From Cryptomeria japonica (lineage: Eukaryota; Streptophyta; Pinopsida; Cupressales; Cupressaceae): a stretch of DNA of 64,000 nt. Shown piece by piece: positions 20,158-32,802 of the stretch. The notes beneath the pieces are model-generated. The model saw nothing but the letters and a program-made list of their open reading frames with translations, searched no databases and was not told the DNA's origin. The position numbers and the translations under genes are program-made. Every line of letters starts with the position of its first letter. Position 1 is the first letter of the stretch. The stretch lies in assembly GCF_030272615.1 (NCBI RefSeq), contig NC_081409.1, forward strand, positions 614,280,755-614,344,754, given 5' to 3'.

Positions 20158-23100
20158 ATGGCATCGTGAAGATAATTCAGAGGGAAGGTTGATTATCAAG
20201 AGAGAGCCATTTGTGATGATTTTCTAGAGCAATTAACTCAGTCCACTAATAGTTTAGCTAAAAAAAAGGAATTGGTGCCTCAATCTCCCCGCCTGAGAAT
20301 TGGCGATGGTCTATATGACAAAGGGAACTGGCTGAGAGATACTCGGATAGGAATGGCTGGCTTGGGACTCTTCAAAGTGGGGTTCAACCAGCAAAATTCC
20401 CCTACTCCAATTAATAGCATATGGGAGCTAGATGTTGGGAAGCTTATAGTCCCTGGGGTTTTCATAGACGTGGACCTATTAACCCAAATTGCAAACAATT
20501 ATGATCCCAATACCAAGATTGTGAGGAATGTAAATGGTGGGTATTTAATTGAAATAAATGATGATGAGTTTAGGAGAGTTTTCTGACTCAGTGAGGTGTC
20601 AAATTATCTAGAGCCTATCAATTTTGAAATGCTAGCAAAGGTCTATGAGGCACAGAGAGATCACCTCATAAATGGCCCCTTGAAAGAATTCTTTGCCAAA
20701 ATAGGAGGACTGACACTAGTAGGCCTGAGAACCATGGAACCTTTCTCCTTAAACTTATTTACTTTGAGGGCTAAGGAATGTATTGGTCCTTATGTTAGAT
20801 TCTTGGGGAATATGCGAAAATTACCGTGCCAACCCAATATATGCTCATGATAGCACAATTTTGAACCCATCTTTGGCAATGACTTTTGATTTTTCACCTT
20901 ACCTCATTGATGCCATTCTTGAGGGATTGATAGGGATAAAGAATGCTAAGGTGGACAAACCTTTTGGATGGTATTCTCTCCTCATGCACATGTTTTTATT
21001 CAAAGGTGCTGAATATTTTGCAAATGAAATGGACCTACTCAAGGAAAAGGATAGAGAGGAGATGCCTGTTCAATTATGGAGCATGATTTTGTCTTGGGAT
21101 AGAGAGGATGCAAGTTATTTAAAGTTTGATAGATATTTTGCATCTAGGCTTAGAATCCTTTTGTGCCCACAAAACCCTAGGATTCCTAAAGAACTCCTTG
21201 AATTCATTAGGCCTAAAGAGTTTGCTGAGGACATCAAAATTGTACACAACTAGGGTGATATATATTTGTACCCAGTCTCCACTATGTTTAGAGTTTATGG
21301 TTTTAGAGGAAATCCATATCTGCTCCCCTATCAAGTCCCTTTGAAGATAGGAATTGCTGAGGTCCTAAGACAAATCAGAGGCCCGTAGGAAGCAGAATTG
21401 ACAAATAAGGGGAAGGGAACAATTTTCCCAACTATTACTCTAAAACATTAGTTTGTAATTACTAAGGGTGGTTGGACACATTTTGATGATTTCTTTAAGT
21501 CATATAGGTTATCTACTGCAGTGGTGAGGTTTGCTAATCCAGAGGATTTCTTTAATAGTATGTTTAAGAAGATGGTCAGATGTGTAGGTAAGGCTCACTA
21601 GTTTCACTTCCCTGAGGATTTAATAAGGAATGAGTTTAATATAGATGAGAAAGAAATAAGGAAGGAAAAATGGACAGCCTTCAAGAAAACCTTGGATTTC
21701 ATCCACCATTTTGATAGCAGTTATGATCCCCTGGCTAGCTTTCATCCTTTTGAATAAATGATCAAGTTTTTGGTAGTTTATTTTGAGGATTTAATGCAAA
21801 CCTTGAAGGAGAAGAAGGAGGCCGTGATGAAAGCCAATCCTGAAAAGGCTAAACTGGTTGTAGCCAAGCCAATCTATGCCAAGGTGATTCCCCCAGGTGA
21901 ATATGTAATGCATAAAAGGTCAAAATATAGTGTACTAATGCTGATAAGAGATGAGCCTTCTACTTCAAAAGGAAAAAGTGCACTAGAAGATATGGTTGAG
22001 ATCCAAGATTCCCCTAAAAGGTAGAGGGTAGGGAAAGAAGTACAGATAAGTGAGCTTTTGTTTTCTCCTTCCCAATCCCCAATACATGTAGGAGATGAGC
22101 AAGCAGTAGCAGAGCAACTGTTGCAATTATGAAGTCTTGGGAAAATTGCTTACACATATGAAGAGTTGCAAGAAGGAATGATCGAAGAACCAAGAAGTGC
22201 CCAAAAGGACTTGATTGTAGAGGAATTTATAGGTAAAGAACTGGACCCTGACATTAAGCAGGCTAGTGAGGATATTTTGGCAGATGATAGTTTTGCCAAA
22301 GTAGGATCCTTTTTGCAGTTTGTTTGTAGAAAAATTATAGAACAATTCAAGGCAAGATGTGAGAAGAGGAGAAATGAATGTCCTCACAAAGATATGTTTG
22401 TGGTTGAGGCAGATGTAAAGCAAGAAATGTTGACAGAATTTGGGACCATTACCCCAGAGCAAGGAAGGAAGATGATTGCAGAAGCTGGAGTTTTGATTCT
22501 CCTAGAATAGGACATAGTAGATGCATTAATTCTTGAAGCAGTCAGGAAGGAAACAAATCCCTTGGAGTGAGTGACCTATAGTAATGATCATGTTGCCTTA
22601 GTCATGTGGTCATTAAGAAGGGAACATAGCAAAAGGAGGAAAGACTCCTCAGAGTCCAGCTATTCTGGAGGCATGATTGTGAAGAGGGTGAACGACACAG
22701 GGGTGGTGGAAGCTGCTATTACAATTTTGGAATCCACAAAATTCAAAATGGTTGTAGGTGAGAAAGAGGCCAAGGAAAAGGCTAATTTCTAGGTAAAGTT
22801 GGAGCTAATCCTAAAATCCTATAATGAAGCTAAAATTGAAATAGCTCAAAAGGATAGTACAATTACAAAATTGAAGAATCAAATAGCAAGGCAACATCAG
22901 AAAGGTGAATCTTCTACCTTGATGATTGCTTCCTCTCCACCCAAACCTCCATCTACTGTTCCAATCATTGAGTTTCTCCCTTCCCCTATGACTCTCGATT
23001 TCCAATCTACTAAGACTATCCAGGATGAAATGGAAAAATTAAAGCAGGCTCAGGCCATTTTTGCAAGTAAATATGAGGAGAAGATCAGGGGCACAATTTT

Positions 23101-23836
23101 GATGTTTGCTGACACAGTTGGGGCTTCCATTGTGTATATATATATGAAAATAGTTTTGAGCATGTTGATAGCTTTGAAGGAGGACAAGGCTGTTTTGGAG
23201 CCAATTTTGAATAAATGGATGGCTAGGGAGCTTGATTTAGAACTCATATGCTTATCCCAAGAAGATGTTGATGCTACTGTTAAATCCACCTATGAATTAG
23301 TGAAAGGTATTTCTGGGTTGGTAGAAGAAAGAGCTAGCCTAGAATGGAGAGAAAACCTATATAGAAAAGAGTATGCTATCCAGAAGTTTGAACTTTTCCT
23401 GGGAGGTTTTGTTAACGCTAGCAAGTTAAAAGATAAAGAAGTATGGCTTGGCGAGTTAGGCCACAAACTATCTCAATAGATAAATGATGTCATTAATTCA
23501 GATGATACATCTTTATTCATTCAAACAATTGAGGAAATTGAAAAGATAAAGTCACATTATTGTTTTTTGGAAGCGGAAGTTAAGAAGTTAAAGAATACAT
23601 GGAAAAGAGTAAATAAGTTGAAAAAGAAAATTTTTAGCTTTTCCTGGCCTAATGATGACACTTTTAAAGAATGGGAAACCAAATAAGTGATGAAAGGAGC
23701 AGAAACACAAAACGAATCAACTGATACTCAGATAGTTGGTGATCCCGAAGCAATTGAAAGCAGTTAGTTGTTGCAACAGGTTTATTTGGGGATTATTGGT
23801 TTAAAGAATCAAAGACACGAGGCATCAATTTTGTAA
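20158..23836 (+). pseudogene. ORFX copy 1: large unknown ORF inside LTR1
   Basis: The first ATG in good position is 20158, but a TGA follows at codon 4. The frame then runs with stops (near 20584, 21386, 22130, 22507, 22790, 23477 and others) and one single-base deletion near 20780 relative to copy 2. Conserved stretches are ELDVGKLIVPGVF, KPFGWYSLLMHMFLFKGAEY, YFASRLRILL, PRIPKELLEF and a late Lys/Glu-rich coiled-coil region (about 22570-23700) ending near FSWPNDDTFKEWE. I see no protease, nuclease, polymerase or envelope motif, no signal peptide and no clear membrane span. The three copies in the window (also 33259-36880 and 49088-59065) define a protein family of about 1,200 residues. Its location inside the LTR means each full element would carry it twice. 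It may be an accessory protein or a captured host gene. Confidence 0.65.
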
Positions 23837-24711
23837 TATATTGAGAAACTTAGTTGGCTTATTTGCAGCTGGCTATTTTGGTTGTTAGATTTCTCTTTCT
23901 CAAATCTTTGAGCAATGTAAAATTTTAGGGGGATCACAAGAATTTGAAAAGAAACTCTTGCAAAAAATATATTGAGGTTTTTCTGGTATTTTTTGAAAAT
24001 CACTCATGTAAAATTTGATGAAGGATATAAATATACAGATCAGAAAATATTGAGCCCTGACTCGTGTTTTCTTCTTACATGTGTGATTGATGTACTAGTT
24101 TGATTAGATAATCTTGGATTGTTTAATCGAATGAGTTGCAAGGCAATTTATGGGAATGTTTTAGGATTTTCTCCAAAATGGGGAAATTAGATATACTTAA
24201 AATCTTCTCATTGGTAATCAGTAATTCTACTTGAATTTGATGTCTAGGTCTAGTATAAGGTGAAAGTATATATATGTCAGACATATATAGATTTAGTGAA
24301 AATTGATATAATGATGTGTATGTGAGTTTCCTATTGAGAATTCTTACCCAATTCCAGGTGACTCTAAAGCCCAGATAAGGCACTGATATAGTTTGTTGAG
24401 TTTTTTAGCCTTCTTGGAGATCAAAACTGAAAATGAACATGATTTTTTATTTTACGTTCAGTAATGTTAAAGTGATAAGGTTTGCAGAATTTTGACACTA
24501 GTTTCCTATGAATCTTTTGTCATAGTTGTGAAAAGCATTCACAAAAGGTGCACCCACCTAAGCTTAGTATAAGCTTGAAGTGTAGAAGGATTTTGTATAG
24601 CCCTTGTTTAAATTTTGTCTTAGACTTCTATTTTATTGTTGTTCTCTCCATATGCGACAAAGGCTTAAAATTCTTACAGAGAAGATAAGGAAATCAGAAG
24701 TTGAGAACAAC
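23837..24711 (+). other. LTR1 segment after ORFX
   Basis: No gene is seen. The sequence is conserved in LTR2 (36881-37789). It likely holds the element promoter and RNA start, judging from the position before the PBS, but no box is convincing; a TATATATATG-like stretch occurs near 24269. Confidence 0.4.
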
Positions 24712-24716
24712 AAAAA

Positions 24717-24734
24717 TGGCGACTCTGCTGGGGA
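24717..24734 (+). promoter_or_regulatory. Primer-binding site of G
   Basis: TGGCGACTCTGCTGGGGA begins five bases after the LTR1 homology end. From recollection, this type of site is common in Tat/Ogre-group gypsy elements (an arginine-tRNA primer). It fixes the LTR end and proves that ORFX lies inside the LTR and not between LTR and gag. Confidence 0.75.
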
Positions 24735-24878
24735 GAGTCATAGTGTAAATCTATACTATAGATCAATGCTTGTATTGCCTAAAAGTTTGTTTATATCTGT
24801 GCGTACTTGGTCCTTGTAAAAGGTTGTTGTATCCCTATGTTTTATCAGTCTTCTCTTTAAAATATTTTCCCTGTCCCA

Positions 24879-27440
24879 TTGTCTTCCCGTGAATCTGAGC
24901 AAGATATCTTAGGTTTTCATACTAGTTTATTTGGCAATATTGAAGATGCTCAAATCTTACACCAAAGAATCTCTCATGCTAATAATTCTGGAAAGGATAG
25001 GAGTAGTTCCAATGTTAGGATGGATTCTGTACCTTGGACTATATATGGAAATATTAGTTTGATTGATATTGATCAAGTCCAACTATCAGATTTAGAAGAG
25101 ATCTTCCCAAATCTAGATGAAGTATCCCAAGAGATTGAGGTTCTTAATATAAGAGTTCATCAGTTGATCTCTTTAAGAACACAAAAGGAAAAAAATGAAG
25201 AAAATGAGATCAAGGCTAAACTGATTGAAAGAGATAGGCTACTGAGGCAGATTGCAGATCTTGAGCTATTTGCCCAAGAAAAACCCAAGATTGATGAAGA
25301 AGGCTCAGTTATCAGAGAGAATCTGACTGTTAACACCAATCCAACACATAAAATTATTGTGCAAGCTAGTAGAGAGGTTCATAGTGACCCATAACCCACC
25401 AGAAATATTAATAACAAAGGGAAAGAGAAGGTCATGGAAACTAGATTTGGGTCTAAAACTGCAGAAGAGATATCTCATAGATTATGTGCACATGAAATAA
25501 AAATAGAAATAATGAGAAGAGAAAGGTAAGATCTACAAAAGGAATTGGAGAGAGCTGAATTAGAAGCAACCAATAAAGAAGTTAAAAGAAAAATTGATTA
25601 CCTAAAGGCTCCTCCCATAATCTTTCCTTCAAAAGTCCCAAATAAGCCACCACCTCAATATGTCTCACATCCTGCAGTCAAAATTCAGCCAACCTTACCT
25701 GTGAATATTGTTCCAATTCAGAATCAGCATGCCTCTAATAGTCAAAGCAATTCTGCCCCTTTTTGTTATATTGTCTCTATAAATCAAGTTCCTATTACCA
25801 ATCAAAATAACCAAGTCCCTCTAACCTATGGTCCTAATATGAGGATGAACATGGGTAATAACCCTTCTAGTAACCAGTTCCAAAGAAGACCCATTAATCT
25901 GGAATTGTATAGACAACTTTTCTTTGATGGAATCTCGGGATACCCAAACCATGTTCCTATTGAACTGAGGGACAGGGTTCAGAAATTTGCTGGCAACAAT
26001 GCCATAAGTGCAGAGGAGCACTTAAAGTCTTTTGGTGACATGATAAATGATTATGAGATTTTCAATGAAGATGTCATCATGAAGTTTTTTGTGTAGTCTC
26101 TGGTGGATGGTGCAAGGGATTGGTACAGAGTCTTACCCATAAATGGCATCGGTGCTTGGGAAGAGTTTAAGAATTGCTTCCAAGAGCAATATGGTGATAA
26201 AACAAATGTGAGCTTTATGCTCAATGAATTCAACAATATCAGGAAGTCTAATAATGAGGTCATCACCGATTTCAATGCAAGGTTTCAGAAGGCAATGCAC
26301 ACGCTTTTTCAAATAATGAGATTGGATGATAATGTGTGTTTAACTACTTACTATAATGCTTTTGACCCCAAAATGGCTTACATCCTCAAGGATAAAGACC
26401 CACATAGTTTGAGATATTCTTTTAGAATTGATATAAATGTATAAAGTAATAGGAAAGCATCAGGAAAGGTGGGAAGGAGGACTAACAGTAGACAGTGGCA
26501 AGAGTCAAAGTCACAACCAAATAAAGTTCCTAAGGAAGAGGATAAAATATCCAAGCTTATGACTTCCATGAAAGATCTTACTGCCAAGGTGAGTAAAATT
26601 AGCAAACCTCATTACAATTAGTAAGACAGGCCTCCTAGGTTACATGACATGCCATATAACACCACTTGGAATGATGGCAAACCTGTGCAAGATAAGCCAA
26701 AAAACACACATAATCAAGATATCCCTGATCCTTTATAGGGAGGAAATGTACATAACATGAAAAATAATCCTTGGTGCATGGCATGTGATGGGCCGCATTC
26801 CCCCTATTAGTGTTTTGTGGCCCAAGCTCTGAATGAATCCATGAGAAATGAGGGTGAACCTGATGTCAATATGTTTGAGACTATTGTTGAAAGTGATGAC
26901 GAGTATTCACAAAGTGAAAGAAGTGGGTATGATGTAATGAGTGACAATGAAAGCTATCATGGGCAACTAACGATTGACTAGCATCCCACTTTAAATATGG
27001 TAACAATTGTGGATGAAGAAGTCCATCTCAGAAGGCCAAGTGAGGAAGAAGTAAAAAATCTCACTAAAGCTGCTATAGCTAAAGCCAAGCATAACTACAA
27101 TCTGAGAAGTAACAAAAGGGATGGAGATCAGGGTGAGCCTAGTTCTATGTTCATGAAAGAAGTGTCTCAGAAAAAGATAGCAAGCAGTAATACTCTTGCC
27201 CAAGATGGCCATGCAAAAGGTGACCAATTCAAAGATTTGGAAAAAAATGCTGAGAACAGTGCTACTGGCAATTCATTAGGGACTGTTGCATCTAAAAAGG
27301 CAAGTCAGCCAAAAACAGAAAGGGTTAAAATCCATACCGAGTCAATTGCTAGTTTGGCATTTGATATGACTCAAGCTTTGACCCAAATGAAAGTTACAGT
27401 TCCATTAGTGGAACTACTAAAAATAAAGAGCACAAAGAAG
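24879..27440 (+). pseudogene. Gag of G (Ty3/gypsy, Tat-like)
   Basis: A single frame runs from about 24879 (first codon seen TTG; no clear ATG) with stops near 25392, 25527, 26094, 26442, 26620, 26737, 26808 and 26979. Domains: an N-terminal Glu/Lys coiled coil (25080-25330), a Pro/Asn/Gln-rich linker (25600-25860), the gypsy Gag core (about 25900-26330, with GARDWYRVLP, AWEEFKNCF, DFNARFQKAM) and a short CCHC-type knuckle CMACDGPHSPY*C (26775-26813) in which the residue before the last Cys is now a TAG. Gag would form the particle and bind RNA. It originally ran on into protease; a one-base indel near 27430 separates them now. Confidence 0.8.
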
Positions 27441-30400
27441 CAGCGCTTTCTTTATTTTCTAGTATACCAGACAACAATTCATCTTTACTTAAAAGTACTA
27501 AGAAGGATAAGAAAGATCAAGAGAAACAAATCCTAGAAATTTATGTGGCAACTACAATTACTCAAGAACCCTCTCAGATTGATCCTTTTTATGTAACTTT
27601 GTTGGTAAAAAATAGGCTAATAAAAAATTGCATGATCCATTCAAGAGCTGCTACAAATGTGATGCCATATGGTGTTATGGAGGAATTGGGACTATTAGTA
27701 AGTACTGTGTATGGGAAATGCTATGCCATGGACAATAGTGAAATACCTATGGTAGGTGCAATGAAGGATGTAGAGGTAAAAATAGCAGCATTCCCTGAAG
27801 CCACTTACAAGATGGATGTCATAGTGATTGACACTAAACCTCATTATGGTATGCTATTATCCAAACAATGGGCTGCAACAATTGGGGGAAATGTTCAATT
27901 AGATCTTTCATATGCAACCATCTCGGTGAATGGAAATCAGGTTAAGTTGTACATTGAACCACATGCCCCAAGGGTTATTGAGAAAGTAGATCCTAACATT
28001 CTCAATTGCATGATTGATGTAGACCTAGATATTTTTAGAATGGAACCCATTCAACCCCAATTAAAAAATATTGATCCCATTGTTAATGAATTGAAATCTC
28101 AATAGGAAGGATTGTGGTGCATGTATTTTGATGGAGCTTGCTCTAAAGAAGGGTCTGGAGCAGGGGTGTTGTTTGTTTCTCTATCAAGTATTACTTTCAA
28201 ATACTCTTTTCTATTGGGTTTTCAGTGCACAAATAACACAGCTAAATATGAGGCCTTATTATTGGGGCTATATATTGCTAAGAAGCATGGAATTCAGTTA
28301 TTAAGAGTTTTTGGGGATTCAGAATTAGTAGTATCCCAGGTTAGGTCTAGATATGCATAAAAAAATGATCGATTGAAAAGATATAAACATGTTGTTTGGG
28401 ATGTAATTGATCATTTTAATGCGTTTTCTATTGATTGGATTGAAAGATCAAAGAACATCATGGTAGATTTCTTGGCCAATGTTGCATTAAAAAATGAAGA
28501 TGTGACATTAACTGGTGTATCAATAGTTGAAGTTAAAGCTAGACCTGCTATTCCAGATAATGTGTATAATTGGTAGGCATTTGCAGATGATGATGATATA
28601 CTTAGATTTATACAATGCATTGATGATTATGATGGACAAAATATTGATTGTAATGCATTGGTGGAAGTAGTGGATGACAAAGAAATAGTATTCGGAAATG
28701 ACATGGTTCAGTTAGAAACTAATGAAATACCTAGAGGATTGGTAGAACTGGAGGGTATGTTTAGTCACAGTGATAGTCATTTGCACCAAGAGTCAACCAC
28801 TAAATTGGAAGAATTGGAGGAGGTGAATTTAGGGACAGAGTCACTCCCTAAGTTGGTATATCTTGGGAAGAGCCCACCTCCCCATGTAAGGACCAACCTC
28901 ATTAACTTATTAAGAAGGTACAAACATGTTTTTGCTTGGTCCTATGAGGACCTAAAGGCGTATAGACAAGACTTATTTCAGCATGAAATTCCTCTGCATC
29001 CAGATGCTAAGCCTTTTCAACAGAAGCAAAGACCTATCAACCCCCTTTTGGAGAATAAGATGCAACAAGAACTAATCAAGTTGAGAGAAGGGGGGATTAT
29101 CAAACCTATAAGACATTCTTCATGGGTGTCCAATTTAGTCCCTATCAGAAAAAAGAATGGGGACATAAGGCTTTGTGTTGATTTTAAAAATTTGAATGTT
29201 GCCTCTTTGAAAGACAATTATTCCTCCCCCAATATGGAGTCTATGCTGCAAAGAGTAACCGGTTGTGATTTGTTGTCCATGATGGATGGTTTCTCAGGAT
29301 ATAATCAGGTATTAGTAAAAGAACCTGAGCAATTTAAGACTACTTTTACTACCCCTTGGGGGACATATGTCTATGTGAGAATGTTGTTTGTCTGAAGAAT
29401 GTCAGTGCAACATTTCAGAGAGCTATGGATTCAGATTTTAAATAATTTATCAATATTATAATGGTTGTTTATCAAGATGATTTAACATGTTTCTCCAAGA
29501 AAGCAGATGATAACTGCAGTCATTTGGAAAAGATTTTTAATAAGGCTCTGGAGTTTGGTGTGTCCTTGAACCCAAAGAAATGTCATTTTGCAGTCACTGA
29601 AGGGAAGTTATTAGGGCATATCGTCTCCAAGGAAGGCGTTAAAGTAGACCCTGAAAGGATTGAAGCTATAAATAATGTACCTAAGCCAAAGAATATCAAA
29701 GGAATTAAGTCTATTTTGGGCAAGGTAAATTTTGTCAGAAGATTTATAGCTAAGTTTGCTGAAATTGTTAAGCCTATTGTCAAATTACTTAAGAAAGATG
29801 AAAAATTTTCTTGGCATGAAGAAGCTGCACAAGATTTTGAAAAAGTTAAGAAGGCCATTCAGGAGGCACCAGTGTTGAAATCCCCTGATTATAGTAAGCC
29901 CTTCTCATTATTTTCTTTTGCTTCCTATCACACAGTAGCAGCAATTTTGCTTCAAAAAAAAGGTGAGGGATATGAACATCCAATTGCTTTTTATAGCAAA
30001 TATTTACAGGCTTCTGAGTTGAAGTATGAAATCATGGAGAAGCAATCATATTCTCTAGTTAAGGTTGTAACAAAATTCAGGCCATATCTTGTAAATGCAA
30101 AAATAGTTGCTTATGTCCCACATGCAGTTGTTAAGGACATTTTATCTCAGTCCAAGGTTACTGGCAAACGGTGCAGATGGATAACTCGAATACAAGAGTT
30201 TGACTTAGAAATCAAGATCACCAAACTGGTAAGAGGACTAGGTCTTGCTAAGTTGATGGCTGAATCAAATCTAGTTGGTGTTGATGTCAATAATGTTGAA
30301 ATCAAGGAAGTCCTAGTTACTAGTATTGAAAAACAACCTTGGTACTCAGAAGTAGTGCATTTCCTGACAGATGCAACTTATCTAGAAGGAATGACTCAAA

Positions 30401-31596
30401 ATCAGAAAAGGACGTTGAAATTGAAGTCTCAAAAGTACATCCTTATTCAAGGGGATTTATATTGGCGAAATAGAGATGGGGCATTGCTGATGTGCCTAGA
30501 TGATTCCCAAGCTCAAGGGATGCTAACAGAAATGCACAATGGAGTATGTGGAGGTCATTACTCGGCCAAAACCACAACTGGTAAAATAGTTAGGGTAGGA
30601 TACTATTGGCCCACTTTGTTTAAAGATTCCCATGAGCATGTTCAGAAGTGTGATCTGTGCCAAAAAATTTCTTCTAAGTTAAAGTATGAAGGAGCTTTAG
30701 CCCTTAACCCAGTTACAGTGGAAGCCCCTTTTGTCCAGTGGGGCATTGATTTTATTAGGGAGATAGCAGAAAATTCAAGTAGAGGTCATAGGTGGATCAT
30801 GGTGGCTACTAATTACTTCACTAAATGGATTGAGGCCATACCTACTAAAAGGGAAACTGGTAAAGTTGTCATTGAATTTTTGATGGATAATGTGATAACA
30901 TGGTTTGGTGTGCTTGTGAAACTGATAATGGATAATGCTATGAGATTTAGATCAGAGGAATTCATCAAATTTTGTGCTAGTCATGGAATTATCATGTCAT
31001 ATTCTTCACCATATCATCCACAAGGCAATGACCAAGTAGAATCTAGCAATAAAAGCCTCCTGAATATTATCAAGAAAATTCTTGAGCAAAATAAAAGGTC
31101 TTGGGATCAAAAACTCAAGTTAGCCTTATGGGTAGACAAGATTACTGTGAAGAAAGCAATTGGTGTTTCACCATTTGAATTGGTTTATGGAACACAAACT
31201 AGGGTACTAGTTAATAATCTTCTCCCTGTGTACAAATTCCTACAAGCCGAGGAATTGGAATTATCAGGACCCATGGAAGACATAATGGTTCAAATGGTGG
31301 AAATCGAATAAATCACAACCATGGCTCATAAAAGAATCTTGAAGATCCAATTACAATCCAAGTATCTTTTCAAAAAGAGGACCACATCAAGGAAATTTCA
31401 AATTGGTGATATGGTTCTTCAATGGAATACAAGAGGACAGGATGAGGGTAAGGATAAGAAATTTGAATCACTATGGATAGGCCCTTTTATTGTCTGTGAT
31501 ATCAATGAAAAGGATTCATACTTCTTGCAAGGAATGAATGGTGAAGTACAAGAATTTCGAGTGCATGGACAATTCCTGAAGTATTACTTCTCTTGA
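27441..31596 (+). pseudogene. Pol of G: PR - archaeal-type RNase H - RT - RNase H - integrase
   Basis: Protease (27545-27960) has AATNVMP and GMLLSKQW, but the catalytic DSG reads HSR. Next comes an archaeal/plant-type RNase H (28112-28576) with YFDGA, KYEALL, GDSELV and MVDFLA, so all four acidic positions are kept. RT follows (about 28880-29500: PFQQKQRPINP, IRLCVDFKNLN, YQDD at 29470-29481), with a one-base loss near 29390. The gypsy RNase H (about 29890-30240) looks degenerate (ASYHT where ASDHT is usual). Integrase has an HHCC finger (HNGVCGGH...CDLC), catalytic Asp at 30748, Asp at 30931 and Glu at 31039 (D-X35-E), and the GPF/VHGQFLKYYFS tail after a stop near 31309. No chromodomain. 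The order PR-aRNH-RT is unusual: in described Tat elements the extra RNase H follows the RT-RNase H. Confidence 0.85.
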
Positions 31597-32114
31597 TTTT
31601 TGTTTAAGTCCATGCACAATAGGTTGTAGGTTGTACATATTAGGTTTGCTTCTATTGTTTTTGGGCTTGTTTCTTTTTGGTCTCCTTTCTAGTGTTTTTC
31701 TATGTTCCTGTGTTGGTCTTGCATCCAACCATCACCAATCAAATCTGTTGTTGTCAGTATTTTGAGTATTGGAAGTTTTTCCTTGCAATCCATAAATTTT
31801 TCAGTTTTTTAGAGTTATATTCGTTTCTAAGGGTTGAAGTTTTGAGGGTTCAGAGTTATGCAATTTTAAATTTTCATTATGCAAGCCTTTTGCTTATGTT
31901 TCCTCATTACCTTTTTCCATTTAAGTGGAAGGGTTGGTCCATCATTAGAAATGGGGCTCCTTTTTAGGTCCTGGCCTAGGCAGGTTATAATATTTTATTG
32001 ATTTGTCACCTTTTTCATAAGTTTTATTTCCCTTTTATTTGTTTGTCGAGTTTTGTAAAGCTTGTGCAAGTTCTCATTGATTTGATGGTTATCGTTGATT
32101 CGCTATTTGAAGGT

Positions 32115-32802
32115 GCATGAAGGTTACCCTTCGCAAAACAATGATAAAGCGCGTGTGGAAAAATAAAAATAAAGATTGAGCATCTTAAAAATGATTGCAT
32201 GATTGTCATTGATTCGCTATTCAAAGGTACACAAAGTTTACCCTTTGCGAAACTACGATCGATAAGTTGGCTATTCGATGGCAAATGAAGGGGCTATTAT
32301 GTGGCAGGTTAGGTGGCAAGACAACTAGATGTGTGGATGAAGTAGAGGGTGATCTGCCAATAGGACGCGTGGCTCCAAATGGATTTTTAATTGGTCTATT
32401 TAGTAAAGTAACAATGTTGATGTAATTCCTGGTTCAGTGATACACATGGCGGTTAGAATGTGGAGCCTGATAGATTTATTTAACAAATAAGTGATAGACA
32501 CATGGAGACATCTGGCGAAAGTTTGTAGGTGAGTAGATTTACATAAGGGGCCCACTTTGAAGGCTAAGGTAGTTAATGACCAGGCACGTTCAAAGATGAT
32601 CGGCGGTTGTCGCTGATTCGCAATGCAAAGGTGCATGAAGGTTACCCTTCACGCAACAATGACAAACCACTAGTGGTGGTAGTTAAAGTCAGTTGTAAGG
32701 GAAAATAGTTACGGTGGAGAATAAAGATCGAGTAGTTAGTTGTTGATCTAATGGACGTCGTTGTGTCACAAAGGGAAGTACCACGAAAGTTACCCTTTAT
32801 GA
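32115..32802 (+). repeat. Four copies of the near-palindromic motif in LTR2
   Basis: GCATGAAGGTTACCCTTCGC-like copies lie near 32115, 32228, 32633 and 32782. The second sits in a local duplication (the phrase 'attgattcgctatt.aaggt' recurs near 32093 and 32205) that LTR1 lacks. Confidence 0.6.

Larger units (their letters stand above)
18808..24711 (+). repeat. LTR1 of G (about 5.9 kb, contains ORFX)
   Basis: The right edge is placed by the PBS (24717) and by loss of homology with LTR2. The left edge is less certain: TGAGGGTTCAAAG at 18808 is chosen because the related copy G3 starts at a comparable point (47725) where it interrupts copia DNA. The 18562-18807 stretch is 3' untranslated sequence of the upstream copy and holds nothing recognisable. 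LTR1 and LTR2 differ by roughly 5-7 percent by eye. The part before ORFX (18808-20157) has no gene but contains repeated palindromes. Confidence 0.6.

Noticed and set aside
20280-20498. Reverse-strand frame over ORFX
   Set aside because: Shadow of ORFX, whose own strand is supported by three homologous copies.
22799-23479. ORFX C-terminal region as a host kinesin or myosin tail
   Set aside because: Only generic coiled-coil character; no motor or cargo motif.
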